Shown one piece after another: positions 33,870 through 44,438 of a stretch of DNA of 64,000 nt. Origin of the DNA: CBDDCA01 sp965218205 (GTDB lineage Bacteria; Spirochaetota; Spirochaetia; WTKD01; G963693115); assembly GCA_965218205.1 (NCBI GenBank), contig OZ244590.1:1798001-1862000 (forward strand), given 5' to 3'. How positions within the stretch are numbered: the stretch's first letter is position 1; each line of letters begins with the position of its first letter. The notes under the pieces are model-generated. The model searched no databases. It worked only from the letters and a program-made list of their open reading frames with translations, and was not told the origin of the DNA. The translations under genes were made by a program, and so were the position numbers.

Positions 33870-34865
33870 CTAGCTTCCTTTTCCATACACTACATATGCA
33901 TCGTCAAAGCCATTTTTTCTCCAACGTAGCAACTCAACTCCTACTTCCGATGAAGAAAAAGGACCAATAAGTACTCTATAATACTTTGAATGAACTGCTT
34001 TATACACTTGTAATCTTTCTCTCATATTTGCCGCAGCAATGATTTGATTGTTTACAAGTATATCCGTTGAAGGTAACTTATTATAGCTGATAATTTGAAT
34101 ATACATTCCTGTACTCAATACCGAGATAAGACTCATTTCTCCTTTTATCTCCCTGCTAACATCAGTAGGCTGAGAAGCAATATATGTTTGAGCAGAATTT
34201 TCTACGATACCATCTTTTTTTGGATCTGCTCCTTCAAACTCACTCGGTTGCACAGACACAACATCTCCATGAGGAGGCTCACTTACCACTCCACTAGGAA
34301 TATCAAGAGGGACATATTGAGGAGTAATTTTTTCAACTAAAAAAGTATTCTCTGGTTCTGTTACAGGAACATTTGGTTTTTCATATGTATATATTGCACT
34401 AGGATTACTTTCCAATATACCAGCATCCTTTGGAACATCCATATCCTCTGCATTTTCTGGCATCACAGAAAATGTTGCTCTATCAGGACTATCAGAAGGG
34501 TACTGATTTGGTGCTACATCCTGACCATCATTGCGAGAAAGTGCCTGTGCATCAGGAGGAGATACAATGTCTATAGGCTCCTTGTCTAATAGAAACTCAT
34601 CTATTTTTGGACTCATAGGAGGAATATCAATATCAGAACTAGGAGGAGTAGCATGGAGATCTAAACTTGGCATAGGATCATTAGTCTGTCCTTCTGGTAT
34701 ATAAATATACTCATCTTGAGGAATAATATCTGGTAAAGAACGCTGACCAGGAGTAAGCTGAAAGTTTGACTTTACATTTGTTTGTGATGAAATAGGAACA
34801 ATAACCATCATAAAAAATAAGAGATAACCGAATAAAAAATAGCCATTATTATTTTTTGCACTCAT
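33870..34865 (-). CDS. SPOR-domain cell-envelope protein
   Basis: 331 residues. One N-terminal transmembrane/signal segment (about 9-27, ending SSQ). A long Pro/Asp-rich disordered stretch (30-235) with repeated PPSSD and SDxxDxP motifs follows. Residues about 250-330 form a SPOR domain: GMYIQIISYN...KYYRVLIGPFSSSEVGVELLRWRKNGFDDAYVV, with the two conserved repeats. SPOR domains bind denuded septal peptidoglycan glycans. It is convergent with the acyl-CoA synthetase gene. Confidence 0.85.
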   Translation of the reverse strand: MSAKNNNGYFLFGYLLFFMMVIVPISSQTNVKSNFQLTPGQRSLPDIIPQDEYIYIPEGQTNDPMPSLDLHATPPSSDIDIPPMSPKIDEFLLDKEPIDIVSPPDAQALSRNDGQDVAPNQYPSDSPDRATFSVMPENAEDMDVPKDAGILESNPSAIYTYEKPNVPVTEPENTFLVEKITPQYVPLDIPSGVVSEPPHGDVVSVQPSEFEGADPKKDGIVENSAQTYIASQPTDVSREIKGEMSLISVLSTGMYIQIISYNKLPSTDILVNNQIIAAANMRERLQVYKAVHSKYYRVLIGPFSSSEVGVELLRWRKNGFDDAYVVYGKGS

Positions 34866-35034
34866 CTTCTATTACAATCGACATAATTATAGAGTAATTA
34901 AAGTCTAATTTTTTCAATATCAATATAACATATTATACACTATTAAAGAGTAAAGGAAAAACAATACATAAAACACTATAATAAGAAAAGATAATTGATA
35001 CATTATATAATCAGAAAATTACACAAACTATAAC

Positions 35035-36567
35035 ATGAAACATCATTATTACTTTATTGGAAATACCCCAAGCACTCATTCTCTTATCACAGCATTACTA
35101 TCAAAAAACAATGATACTAAACATATACCTATTCATATTCTTAGTACAGTACATAATGATAATCAAAACAATCCCAATCATAGCATCCACAATCAACAAC
35201 AACTCTCTATAACAAAGGCCTCTTTTACTACACAAACATTACAACAATCCATTGATGCAATAAACAAAGAGTATACTCACACCACACAAATACATATCAT
35301 TATTACATGCTCTTCTCTTTCCTTAAAAGAATTACAATATATTTACTCCTTATCGTTAAAATATACCCATTGTGTAGTCTCTATGTTACCTCACATGTTT
35401 TCAAAAATAGAACATATCACCTTTGCACACCTCAAAAAACTTTCTTTAGAAGATACATTATTCAATGCCTCTCCAATACAATTAGATCCCATGCACCTTT
35501 CTTATTTTAATACAAAACGAGTACTTATCACAGGGGCAGGAGGAACCTTTGGATCAGAAATAGCAATTCAATTACTCCATACAGATATATCAGAACTATA
35601 CCTATTAGGACATGGAGAATATTCTGTTTATAAAACATATAGAAAATTAGCTTACCTTCAATCTCTTGGAATTGGCACACACATACAATGTATCCCCCTA
35701 TTATGTGAATTACAAGACAAAGATATGATTGAACATACTATGAATACAATACAACCACATATCGTATTCCACACAGCAGCCCATAAACACGTAGACCTCA
35801 TTGAACAGAATCCTATCATTGGTATTAGCTCTAATATTTTTGTAACTCAATTTACTATAAACGCTGCAAAAAAAGCAGGAGTAGCATACTTTGTATACAT
35901 TTCCACCGATAAATCAGTTGATCCTGCCTCTGTATATGGTGCAAGCAAGCTCGTTGGAGAAGAGATAGTATATACTTCGCATACTCCCCAAGATCATTCT
36001 CCTATGCATACAGTCGTTGTTCGTTCAGGTAACATACTAGGCTCAAGAGGAAGTATCTTACCTCTCTTTCATCAGCAAATAAAAAACAATAGTCCAATAA
36101 CAGTAACCTCTAAAGCATGTAAACGATTTTTTATCCACTGTAATGAACTCATAAGTACATTACTCCACTATATGCAACAATACCATACACACAAAAAAGC
36201 AATCATTGCTATATATAAAGACCCTGAAACTTCAATATATGATGTAGCAACAAGTATACATAGCATATACAATGCTATACTCCCCAACCAGCCAGCAATA
36301 AAGATAATAGGATTACGCAAAGGAGAAAAGATCACCGAAACATTTACATTTCCTCAAGAAACAAGCCATACTTTAGAACTCCCTAATATGTATACTATAA
36401 CAAGAGACAATACTTTTTCTCCTATCAATGATATAGCAACATTATGCAATACACTCTATAGCATATGCTACAAAGACCCAACAAAGGCCACTTTATATTA
36501 CGATCATACAAAAGCCATTTCATTACTTAAAAAACATATACCATCATTTTGCCCTTATTCCTATTAG
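35035..36567 (+). CDS. CapD/FlaA1-type nucleotide-sugar dehydratase
   Basis: 510 residues. An unusual 150-residue N-terminal domain (Asn/His/Thr-rich, without the transmembrane segments of long CapD proteins) is followed by the short-chain-dehydrogenase core. The NAD-binding motif is VLITGAGGTFGSEIA at about 162-176. The catalytic region is YISTDKSVDPASVYGASKLVGEE, with the Thr-Asp-Lys triad variant known from UDP-GlcNAc 4,6-dehydratases such as FlaA1/PglF/WbpM. It probably starts synthesis of a 6-deoxy-amino-sugar for a glycolipid or glycoprotein, or flagellin glycosylation. Confidence 0.85.
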   Translation: MKHHYYFIGNTPSTHSLITALLSKNNDTKHIPIHILSTVHNDNQNNPNHSIHNQQQLSITKASFTTQTLQQSIDAINKEYTHTTQIHIIITCSSLSLKELQYIYSLSLKYTHCVVSMLPHMFSKIEHITFAHLKKLSLEDTLFNASPIQLDPMHLSYFNTKRVLITGAGGTFGSEIAIQLLHTDISELYLLGHGEYSVYKTYRKLAYLQSLGIGTHIQCIPLLCELQDKDMIEHTMNTIQPHIVFHTAAHKHVDLIEQNPIIGISSNIFVTQFTINAAKKAGVAYFVYISTDKSVDPASVYGASKLVGEEIVYTSHTPQDHSPMHTVVVRSGNILGSRGSILPLFHQQIKNNSPITVTSKACKRFFIHCNELISTLLHYMQQYHTHKKAIIAIYKDPETSIYDVATSIHSIYNAILPNQPAIKIIGLRKGEKITETFTFPQETSHTLELPNMYTITRDNTFSPINDIATLCNTLYSICYKDPTKATLYYDHTKAISLLKKHIPSFCPYSY

Positions 36568-36586
36568 AACAAACAACCCATTATTA

Positions 36587-37255
36587 CTACTCTCCATCAA
36601 TATAGTACAGCATATTTTTATCATATATATCTTCTTCATCATGGCTTACTAACAATGCAGGTATACCACTATCTTGTATATTTTTCCATACCCAATCACG
36701 CATAGTTTTTCGTAAAGAAGTATCAAGTTTAGCAAAAGGTTCATCCAATAACAAAAATTTAGGAGCAGAAAGCATTGTGCGTATAAGTGCTAATCGCGAC
36801 TGTTGTCCACCCGACAGAGTATGCGGATACATACCAGCTACATACTGCTCAAGCTGTGCTTTTTCAAGCATATTGTGTACAAAATCTTTCCTTTCATTTT
36901 TTGACAGCGGCTGAGACAAAGCAAACAATAAGTTTTGGGCAACAGTCATATGAGGAAAAAGCAATCCTTCTTGTGATAGTAACCCTATTCTTCGTTCATG
37001 TATTGGCTTTACATCAATACGCTCACCATCAATACACACTTCACCACTTGTATCAAACACCGAAGTATCAATAATCCCTGTGATAAAATTGAGTAATGTA
37101 CTTTTTCCTGAACCACTGCTTCCCATGATAGTAAGCACCGAACCACCGTATAAATGATACTGCAAATTATGAACAAGCACTCTACGAATTTCATGCTTTT
37201 TGGGATGCTTTACTATTTGCCTATGCACAATATGTATATTGTTTAGCTCAACCAT
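36587..37255 (-). CDS. ABC importer ATP-binding protein, YnjD type
   Basis: 222 residues. Walker A GSSGSGKST at about 43-51, signature LSGGQQSR, Walker B LLLDEPFAKLD, and switch His in LVSHDEEDI. The short single-domain form without a TOBE tail matches YnjD. Last gene of the minus-strand set 36587-40325, behind the permease and the binding protein. Substrate unknown. Confidence 0.87.
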   Translation of the reverse strand: MVELNNIHIVHRQIVKHPKKHEIRRVLVHNLQYHLYGGSVLTIMGSSGSGKSTLLNFITGIIDTSVFDTSGEVCIDGERIDVKPIHERRIGLLSQEGLLFPHMTVAQNLLFALSQPLSKNERKDFVHNMLEKAQLEQYVAGMYPHTLSGGQQSRLALIRTMLSAPKFLLLDEPFAKLDTSLRKTMRDWVWKNIQDSGIPALLVSHDEEDIYDKNMLYYIDGE

Positions 37256-37290
37256 ATTACTTTTTCATATATGCTATCATATCTCTCTCC

Positions 37291-39015
37291 TTATAAAGAT
37301 ACCTTACGCATTCCTTTTTGTAAATGAGAGGTATAATGCCCTACTAATAATATTGTTCCATTTAATATCATCAATAAAATCCCTAGTATACTAATGACTT
37401 GCCTATTTGCTCCCGAATATAAAGCAACAACCAACTGAGTAATAGTCTCCCATCTTCCTTCTCCAATAAACTGTGTAGTAACATACTCAGCAATACTCAC
37501 CAACATACCAATAAGCATAGCATGACTTATCGGAGTAATGATCATAGGCAGCTTTACTCTAAAAAATGCAAGCCAATATTTTTTACCAAGAACACGTGCT
37601 TGTATCATATAATAATTATTATATGTCTTAAAAGTACCATATAATAAAAATACTATATAAGGAACAATACGCAAAGTATGTCCCCACAATAACACAAAGT
37701 AGCTTCCATTTATATTGATGTACAGAAAAAAAATATGCATGCCAGTAATATACACAATAGTAGGCATAAGGAGCGGAAACATGATAAGAGTTAAAATAGG
37801 AAACTGAAAACGCCAACGAAGATAATTCAACAATTCTAGGAGTATCACTGCAAAAATAGTAGACAATACAGTACTATAAAATGCTAAACATACGGTACTG
37901 ACAACTGAGTTAAAAAAACGGAAAAAGAAAGAAAACTGTCTATCAATACCAAAAACATTAGGTATTATCAAAGGAAAATCCCATCGAATGATCCAGCACC
38001 ATAAAAACAGCAACGCAGTAGAAAAAACAATAACACAAGAAAATACTATAAACGCAGATACAGACAAATAGTTTGCCACTGTATCATGTACTGCTACCTT
38101 ACTTGCATTGACATAATTTTTGTGTAACATAAAATGAAATACCTTAAACAGTGCATACCATATCACAAGACTTATAAAAGAAACAAAGCATAACCCTACA
38201 CAAAGGATGTTTGCAGTAATATATTTTTTTTGAGAATACTGAGACAACAGCTCTTGAATAATCACTCCATATGAAGACGGATTTTTAGGACCAAGAATCA
38301 TTGATATATCAACTGGTGCAAGAGCATAAGAAACAGAAATAAGCGTTGGAACAAATAACTTAGGCAAAATTTGTGGAATGATAACAAACATCCAAGTACG
38401 CAGCTTATTGTGTCGTAACAGCTTTGATTGCAGTACATGATGTTGTAAATTATATTCTTGTAACACAGCAACCAAAATAAACAAAAGAAACGTAATCAAT
38501 TTAATAATTACCACAATAGACATACTTATACCATAAGAATCGTATACCGTTGTAATAGATCCAACAGTACTCTCTCCTTTGAAAAAAGCAAGTATCCTAA
38601 ATATAATCCCAGAAGGCATAATTAAAAATGCAAACCCAGTAGCTAACGATACATGAGGAATAGACAAAAAATACATAATCCACTGTATGAAAGCATTATT
38701 ATAGTTACTACTCAGCAAATACCCAAACAAAAATATAAAGAACAACGTAATAAGCACAATACACTGTGCTCGTATAAATGTTTTTATGAGCTGAAAAAAA
38801 TATATAGGATCAAACAATACTTCAAAAAAAGATACTGTCTGCTCAGAAGCTGTCCATATTGGAGTAATGCCCATTGAAGTAAGAAGAGAAAACACCATTC
38901 CTAACAAAAAAGGAAATATAAAAATAATAACAAGAACAAAAAGTAATACAATACTCCTCAGTTTTTTATTATTTTCTACTTCCTTCTTCATGGGACGTAA
39001 AAACAAAAGTGCCAT
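37291..39015 (-). CDS. ABC importer permease, YnjC type, fused two-module
   Basis: 574 residues with about 12 transmembrane segments in two homologous halves, as in YnjC and FbpB-type permeases. The EAA-like coupling loops are RVLGKKYWLAFFRVKLP in the second half and a similar GPxxPSSYGVIIQEL region in the first. One polypeptide therefore supplies both membrane subunits. Follows the binding protein by 26 bases. The substrate is not known. Confidence 0.85.
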   Translation of the reverse strand: MALLFLRPMKKEVENNKKLRSIVLLFVLVIIFIFPFLLGMVFSLLTSMGITPIWTASEQTVSFFEVLFDPIYFFQLIKTFIRAQCIVLITLFFIFLFGYLLSSNYNNAFIQWIMYFLSIPHVSLATGFAFLIMPSGIIFRILAFFKGESTVGSITTVYDSYGISMSIVVIIKLITFLLFILVAVLQEYNLQHHVLQSKLLRHNKLRTWMFVIIPQILPKLFVPTLISVSYALAPVDISMILGPKNPSSYGVIIQELLSQYSQKKYITANILCVGLCFVSFISLVIWYALFKVFHFMLHKNYVNASKVAVHDTVANYLSVSAFIVFSCVIVFSTALLFLWCWIIRWDFPLIIPNVFGIDRQFSFFFRFFNSVVSTVCLAFYSTVLSTIFAVILLELLNYLRWRFQFPILTLIMFPLLMPTIVYITGMHIFFLYININGSYFVLLWGHTLRIVPYIVFLLYGTFKTYNNYYMIQARVLGKKYWLAFFRVKLPMIITPISHAMLIGMLVSIAEYVTTQFIGEGRWETITQLVVALYSGANRQVISILGILLMILNGTILLVGHYTSHLQKGMRKVSL

Positions 39016-39041
39016 ACCTTACTACTGTACAGTGTAATACA

Positions 39042-40325
39042 TTACTTAAGATACCGATTTTTCCAAAACTCCTGTATAGGTTCTTCCCACGTACTATGAA
39101 ACTCTCTAATAGTTGTTTTGCCTATATCTTTCGGAGGACCTGCAGGGTGTGCATTGGAATCATTTCTCAATACATACTCACCTTCTCTCTCTAAAGTCTC
39201 CCTATCTAACACAGTAGGGTCCCCCCAATACTGAGGATCAGCCTTACGAGCTTGTGCTTCAGGAGAAATAAGAAAATTTATGACAACAAGTGCTGCTGGT
39301 TTAGAGCTAGCATTGAAAGGGACTGTCAAGAAATGAGCATTTGCTATCGTCCCTTCATCCAATAAAAACATCCTTACATCATCAGAAAATTCTTTATTAA
39401 GCACTCTACTTACCGCATCATAAGGATTAAATGTAAACCCATACTGTATTTCTGCATCCTTAAAAAGCGTTATCATTTCTGAATAACTATTTGGAAACGA
39501 TGTTCCCTGTTTCCATAGATACGGATGTATAGTATCAAGAAACAACCATACCCCATTATTAGCAATAAAACGTTGCTGTTCACTACTAGCAGTATAGGGA
39601 CTGTACAGCATGGCCATGCCTTGTTTATCAGCAAAAAGATACATCATATTTTTGAGAAATGTATTTCCTGTAAAATCAAGATATGGAACAGGATATGTAA
39701 ACATTCCAGGATGTTTCTTTACCTCTTCTTGTAACTGAAGCAGATTATAAAACGCACTTGTTTTGCTTGAACGATGAAAAAAACTTAATTGAGCTGTCCC
39801 CCACGGAACCTCTAAGCCATCAGTTTTTATGGTAAAATCTTCGTATAATACAGGATTATTCTCATCCAAATACTTTTTGTTAGGAAGAATATCTAAAATA
39901 TTGCCTAAAAACATATTCTCATTTTTCATAACATTAAATGCTTCTCCATTAAGCCACACAATATCAATACTTCCCGTATCATAATTACCAGCAGCTTTTT
40001 CCTGATGCAAACGCCTTACTGTCTCCATAGTATCTTGTACAAGCACATGGACAAGATTGATATTATAGATTTGCTTAACTTGCTTTCTTACCCACTGTAT
40101 ATACTGATTTATTTGATTAGAACCCCCCCATGCATTAAAATACACCGTCTTCCCTTTAGAAAACTCCTCTATTGTTTGCCAATCTACAGAAAACACATCA
40201 ATACTTGCCTTTTCTTTCGCAGTACAAGAGAGAAACAATACAGCATATAATACAATACATACGCTCATACATATAAAAAAACAGAGAGCAGTCTTACTTT
40301 TTTGAAACCTATAGGTAGTACTCAT
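39042..40325 (-). CDS. ABC importer substrate-binding protein, YnjB type
   Basis: 427 residues from the ATG at 40325, with AGGT six bases upstream; an in-frame GTG at 40355 also exists but lacks spacing to a Shine-Dalgarno sequence. The N-terminal membrane segment (about 11-33) ends in SCTAKEK, a possible lipobox (LFLSC). The mature protein contains VYFNAWGGSNQINQYIQW, characteristic of YnjB-type binding proteins, and GGSIDIVWLNGEAF-like substrate loops. First gene of the YnjBCD-like operon. Substrate unresolved in this family; thiamine-related claims would be speculation. Confidence 0.83.
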   Translation of the reverse strand: MSTTYRFQKSKTALCFFICMSVCIVLYAVLFLSCTAKEKASIDVFSVDWQTIEEFSKGKTVYFNAWGGSNQINQYIQWVRKQVKQIYNINLVHVLVQDTMETVRRLHQEKAAGNYDTGSIDIVWLNGEAFNVMKNENMFLGNILDILPNKKYLDENNPVLYEDFTIKTDGLEVPWGTAQLSFFHRSSKTSAFYNLLQLQEEVKKHPGMFTYPVPYLDFTGNTFLKNMMYLFADKQGMAMLYSPYTASSEQQRFIANNGVWLFLDTIHPYLWKQGTSFPNSYSEMITLFKDAEIQYGFTFNPYDAVSRVLNKEFSDDVRMFLLDEGTIANAHFLTVPFNASSKPAALVVINFLISPEAQARKADPQYWGDPTVLDRETLEREGEYVLRNDSNAHPAGPPKDIGKTTIREFHSTWEEPIQEFWKNRYLK

Positions 40326-40615
40326 GATATACCTGCTATAAATATGTACAAGCACTTAAATATAAAAGAAAATCTTATTGTCATATATACATTTTAGCAT
40401 ATAATGAAATAAATACTATACATATCCTCATCTATCAAAAATGCAATTATATCAATAGCAGAATATGGGCACATAAGATTTATCAATATTTTTAATACGC
40501 ATCTTGATTTTTTATATTATTATACTAAATTATATATTATATAAAAAGTATAATGTATCAATACGTAATTGAACTCTCTATTACATCATACATTGATATA
40601 AAAAAGGAACGGTTT

Positions 40616-41416
40616 ATGAATAAAATATCTACTCTGTGTATCTTGTTTATGGCAAACATTATGCTATCACTTAATAGCTGTGATACCATAGATCCTACTG
40701 ACATTCAATTACAACCACATTCTTATTCTCCTCCAGCATGGGTACAAGGGAAATGGGAACATGAACAACTTGCTATAACAGCTCTTGAAAATAATATTAT
40801 TATTCGCGAAACAAAACACTTAGAAACAACTACTAATTTTTCAAATATGATGAAATATAATGTAAAAGAAAACAGATCAATATCTAACCCTATATATCGT
40901 GTTGTATTTACAGAACAAAATCCATATGCAGGAGAAATAAACAACACCTATGAATTTATTAAGCAAGGTGAGAACACATTAATCTATAATCATTCAGTTG
41001 AAATTGAAAGCCAAGCATATGATTCAACTAAAGCTACCTATACACTAACAAAACAAACTCCTCCCTATTCTTATTCTCCCCCAGCATGGATACAAGGCGC
41101 TTGGACATATAATGATATCACAATTACACTGTCAAAAAATAATATTAGAATTGTCAGTAACGATCTATGGATTGATTTCTCAAAACATATAATAGATAAT
41201 GTAATAGAAACAACACATGAAAATAATAATATGTATAATATTGCTGCTCAACAATCCCATGAAGGCACAGGAAAAACAACTCAACAATTTACATTCATGA
41301 AGCAAGATGAGAACACATTAGTCCATACACATTCATTGGTGCATTCAGAAGGGTTATCAGACATAACGACTTATGTACTAAAAAAGCAACAAAACACTCC
41401 TCCAATACTATACTAA
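40616..41416 (+). CDS. Two-repeat lipoprotein with YSPPAW(V/I)QGxW domains
   Basis: 266 residues from the ATG at 40616, which has AAAAAGGAACGG upstream; an upstream in-frame ATG (40553) lacks one. The signal peptide ends with LNSC, so Cys23 is probably lipidated. Two homologous domains of about 120 residues begin with YSPPAWVQGKWEHE and YSPPAWIQGAWTYN and end in TYTLTKQ/TYVLKKQ. The fold resembles a lipocalin-like beta barrel by pattern only. The same opening (PPTWIQGIWEH) occurs in the lipoprotein at 53942. Function unknown. Confidence 0.75.
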   Translation: MNKISTLCILFMANIMLSLNSCDTIDPTDIQLQPHSYSPPAWVQGKWEHEQLAITALENNIIIRETKHLETTTNFSNMMKYNVKENRSISNPIYRVVFTEQNPYAGEINNTYEFIKQGENTLIYNHSVEIESQAYDSTKATYTLTKQTPPYSYSPPAWIQGAWTYNDITITLSKNNIRIVSNDLWIDFSKHIIDNVIETTHENNNMYNIAAQQSHEGTGKTTQQFTFMKQDENTLVHTHSLVHSEGLSDITTYVLKKQQNTPPILY

Positions 41417-41441
41417 CAAATAGAGTACTTTACCCTATCAA

Positions 41442-42200
41442 TCAGTTTTTTTTTATCAATTTTTCTGGATTACTGTATCGTATAAGTGCCTTTGCTAACA
41501 CATCTGTGGCATCAATAAGTAATGTATCTACCATGTTTTGAAACAGAACCACTGGTATTTCAGTACAGCCCATTATAATCGCTTGTACTGTATACTCGTC
41601 TTGCAAATCTTTTGATACCTGTTGTAATATCGTCCTCGCTTTTTGTGAAGGAGGAAAAGACTGTGCCTTTATACCATATGTAACATTGTATATACTTTGA
41701 TGTACAAGCTCTTTTTTCTCCTCATTTGGTACACATAGCTCAATATCATATTTTTTGAGTATATCACTATATAACTTAGATGCATATGTTCCCTTTGTTG
41801 CCAGTAACCCTACTTTATGTATACTGTTCTGTACAAGATACTCTGCAACTTCTTCAATCATATGGACAAAACGCATATCAGACATAGTATGTTTCTGTAA
41901 TAAACTATCAATCTCTTCACGTATAGGAGAAATATGTGCCGTATTACAAGGAATACCAACCGTATAACATCCTAGTCCATATAATTGAGTAATAACATCA
42001 AATATACCAAGTGCTGGATTATGTAATGTTCTATCATAAAAATACGCTGTTCTATCTCCTATTACATGAGCACAAGAAATATGATAGATAGGAATATGAT
42101 CTTTATCTTGAACAGCGTTTGTATTTTTTATTACTTTAGCATGTAAATCAACTCCAGCAAAAGGGCCAACTCCGCCAATAATTCCAATCTTATTTAGCAT
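41442..42200 (-). CDS. Aspartate/glutamate racemase family protein
   Basis: 252 residues. GIIGGVGPFAG opens the chain. The two catalytic cysteines lie in GIPCNTAHISPI (about residue 83) and IIMGCTEIPVVL (about 209), the Cys-Cys pair of PLP-independent Asp/Glu racemases. The 11-base overlap with the adenylate cyclase gene upstream indicates one transcript. Last gene of the operon that carries two amino-acid transport pairs. Whether aspartate or glutamate is the substrate is not resolved. Confidence 0.88.
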   Translation of the reverse strand: MLNKIGIIGGVGPFAGVDLHAKVIKNTNAVQDKDHIPIYHISCAHVIGDRTAYFYDRTLHNPALGIFDVITQLYGLGCYTVGIPCNTAHISPIREEIDSLLQKHTMSDMRFVHMIEEVAEYLVQNSIHKVGLLATKGTYASKLYSDILKKYDIELCVPNEEKKELVHQSIYNVTYGIKAQSFPPSQKARTILQQVSKDLQDEYTVQAIIMGCTEIPVVLFQNMVDTLLIDATDVLAKALIRYSNPEKLIKKN

Positions 42201-44394
42201 CTAATATCCCATCGCTATCAAAATAAAGAGTATCATACTCATGAGACACTTCACCATCATCCTCACGAAGCAACGCATCTATAGGATCAGAAACTCCTAA
42301 TCCATAGCTATTTTCTTCTATTGTTTGTTCTATTGTATCACTCACTGTACTATCACTACTCTCTTCTTCTATAGGGCTTCCTGGCTTGGCATATCCAAAC
42401 AATTGATATACACTCGTAAATTCCTTCTTTCCTTTTAATTGTACTGCTTCTAAGGCCTTATACTTAAACTCAGGACCCAACATTGATTTAGTTGTTTCTG
42501 AAATCAATATTTTTGTGCTATATTCTTTATTGAGGCTTTCTAATCTACTAGTAACATTCACCGTATCACCTAATACAGAAAAATTAAATTTCTGTACAGA
42601 ACCAAGCACTCCTACAAGAGCATGTCCCGAATTTACTCCAATACGAGTTGCAAACCGTATCCCGCTTAATGAAGCAATTTTTTCATTTATTATTTTATGA
42701 GCAAGCTGCATCTTTAATGCCGCTAAACACGCTTGTTCAGCATGATTTTCATTCTCATCAAATACACCAAACAGTGCCATAATAGCATCTCCAATAAATT
42801 TATCAATGATACCATTTTGATCAGAAATAACATTACACATCTCCGTAAAATAGATACTCAATGCATCCGAAAGCTGTAGTGGAGAAAAATTTTCGGTAAT
42901 ACTAGTAAAAGAGACAATATCACTAAACAAGATACTAATATTTTTTTTATGTTCCATTCTTAACGATATTTCAGTATTCTTTTGTATGGAATCCACAATA
43001 ACTTCTTGCGGTACAAATTTCTTAAAGGAAGACAAACTCTTTATAACTCGATTATAGACTTCTCCTATATTTTCTATCTCCGTTACTTTCATATCGCTCT
43101 GATTATCTCCATACGAATTATCTAATTGTAATGAAATTATTCCTCCCATCAGATTAGATATATCCCCTATTTTATCTGATATGTTTTGTGTAAGCCTTGA
43201 GTACAGAAAAAGGGCTATAATAAACATGATAGTCAACAATACAATACCTAACTTTAATGTATTATAAAAATCTCCTACTAAGGTTGTATCTTCTAACACA
43301 AAAATGAGATTCCAATCTATACCATTAAATGTATTCATATTGACAGATGTATATATATACTTGCTTCCTTCATAAGAAAAAATATCGGTAAATGTATTTG
43401 AATTTATATTGATATTCCCTAAACTATTAAGAGACGATGAAGGAAACAAAATATCAGTAAGAATCCTAACAATACTTTTTTTATCTAATTGATCCACCTG
43501 CTGTTCTCTCCCTCGGGAGAAATTATCAAGTATGTACTTTACTTCACCACTTAAAGAATAATCATCAACCTTAAATAACTGTATACCAGAAACACGATTA
43601 GTCGTTCTTTGTTGTAATGTTGATCTATTATTCAAAAATATATCATGATACGCTATAATGTTATCATTATTATCACTGATAAGAGTAGCCCCTATATTAC
43701 TAAAAGGTAACTGTACTATAAAATCAGCCAAATAGCTTAGGCTTATATCAATGGATATAACTCCTTCAAAGCCATCTACATTCACCTTTCTTGTCCCTGT
43801 TATTCCTAAAATTTTGTCCGAAAAGAAAATATAAGGATCTGTCCATTTAATGTTACTAGCATTAGCATTTTGATACCATGGTCTTTTTCTTGGATCATAG
43901 CCTTGTTCTAAACTCGATTCAGAGTATTCAGGAAATATAAATCTGTTTTCTCTATTTTGGTGTATCCATTCACTCACTATCTTTGACTCTGTCCTATATA
44001 CATAGCGTTTACTAATACTATTATCAACCATTCGCTTTGTCATATAAAAATTGCCATTAAAATCAGCCATATACAAGGCATTGATATTCACATCCGACTC
44101 TAACAAACCAGACATAACATCATACCAATAATTAGGATCTGTTATCTCAAATATATCGCTACGGGCAATAGTATATAAAGAGTCAAGGGCATTTTCAGCA
44201 TTAACAAAATATGCTTCAAGCTCACCTATTATATTTGAAGTTGCCACTGCCCCAAATTCTTTTGCTACTTTTAAGGATATAGAAGAATTTTGACTATAAA
44301 AAAGAGATATTATTACAATGAACAACACTATAATCACTGTCCCCATCACAGTAATCAATAGAGCTTTTAAGGAAATTGATGTTCTATTTTTCAT
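42190..44394 (-). CDS. Transmembrane class III adenylate cyclase with dCache sensor
   Basis: 734 residues. Transmembrane segment 1 at about 12-33; an extracytoplasmic dCache-like sensor (about 35-370, with YDPRKRPWYQNA); transmembrane segment 2 at 380-399; a HAMP-like linker; and the catalytic domain (about 485-665). Metal-binding Asp492 (LFSDIVSFTS) and Asp536; adenine-specificity residues Lys532 (DKFIGDAIMALFG) and Asp610 (LGDTVN); transition-state Asn613/Arg617 (NVTSRLE). The Lys/Asp pair favours ATP over GTP. A sensor of small extracellular ligands, likely amino acids given the neighbours, is inferred. Confidence 0.88.
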   Translation of the reverse strand: MKNRTSISLKALLITVMGTVIIVLFIVIISLFYSQNSSISLKVAKEFGAVATSNIIGELEAYFVNAENALDSLYTIARSDIFEITDPNYWYDVMSGLLESDVNINALYMADFNGNFYMTKRMVDNSISKRYVYRTESKIVSEWIHQNRENRFIFPEYSESSLEQGYDPRKRPWYQNANASNIKWTDPYIFFSDKILGITGTRKVNVDGFEGVISIDISLSYLADFIVQLPFSNIGATLISDNNDNIIAYHDIFLNNRSTLQQRTTNRVSGIQLFKVDDYSLSGEVKYILDNFSRGREQQVDQLDKKSIVRILTDILFPSSSLNSLGNININSNTFTDIFSYEGSKYIYTSVNMNTFNGIDWNLIFVLEDTTLVGDFYNTLKLGIVLLTIMFIIALFLYSRLTQNISDKIGDISNLMGGIISLQLDNSYGDNQSDMKVTEIENIGEVYNRVIKSLSSFKKFVPQEVIVDSIQKNTEISLRMEHKKNISILFSDIVSFTSITENFSPLQLSDALSIYFTEMCNVISDQNGIIDKFIGDAIMALFGVFDENENHAEQACLAALKMQLAHKIINEKIASLSGIRFATRIGVNSGHALVGVLGSVQKFNFSVLGDTVNVTSRLESLNKEYSTKILISETTKSMLGPEFKYKALEAVQLKGKKEFTSVYQLFGYAKPGSPIEEESSDSTVSDTIEQTIEENSYGLGVSDPIDALLREDDGEVSHEYDTLYFDSDGILDAK

Positions 44395-44438
44395 ATATTT
44401 TTTAGTAGTATAGTAATTAGAATAGCAACATCACATGC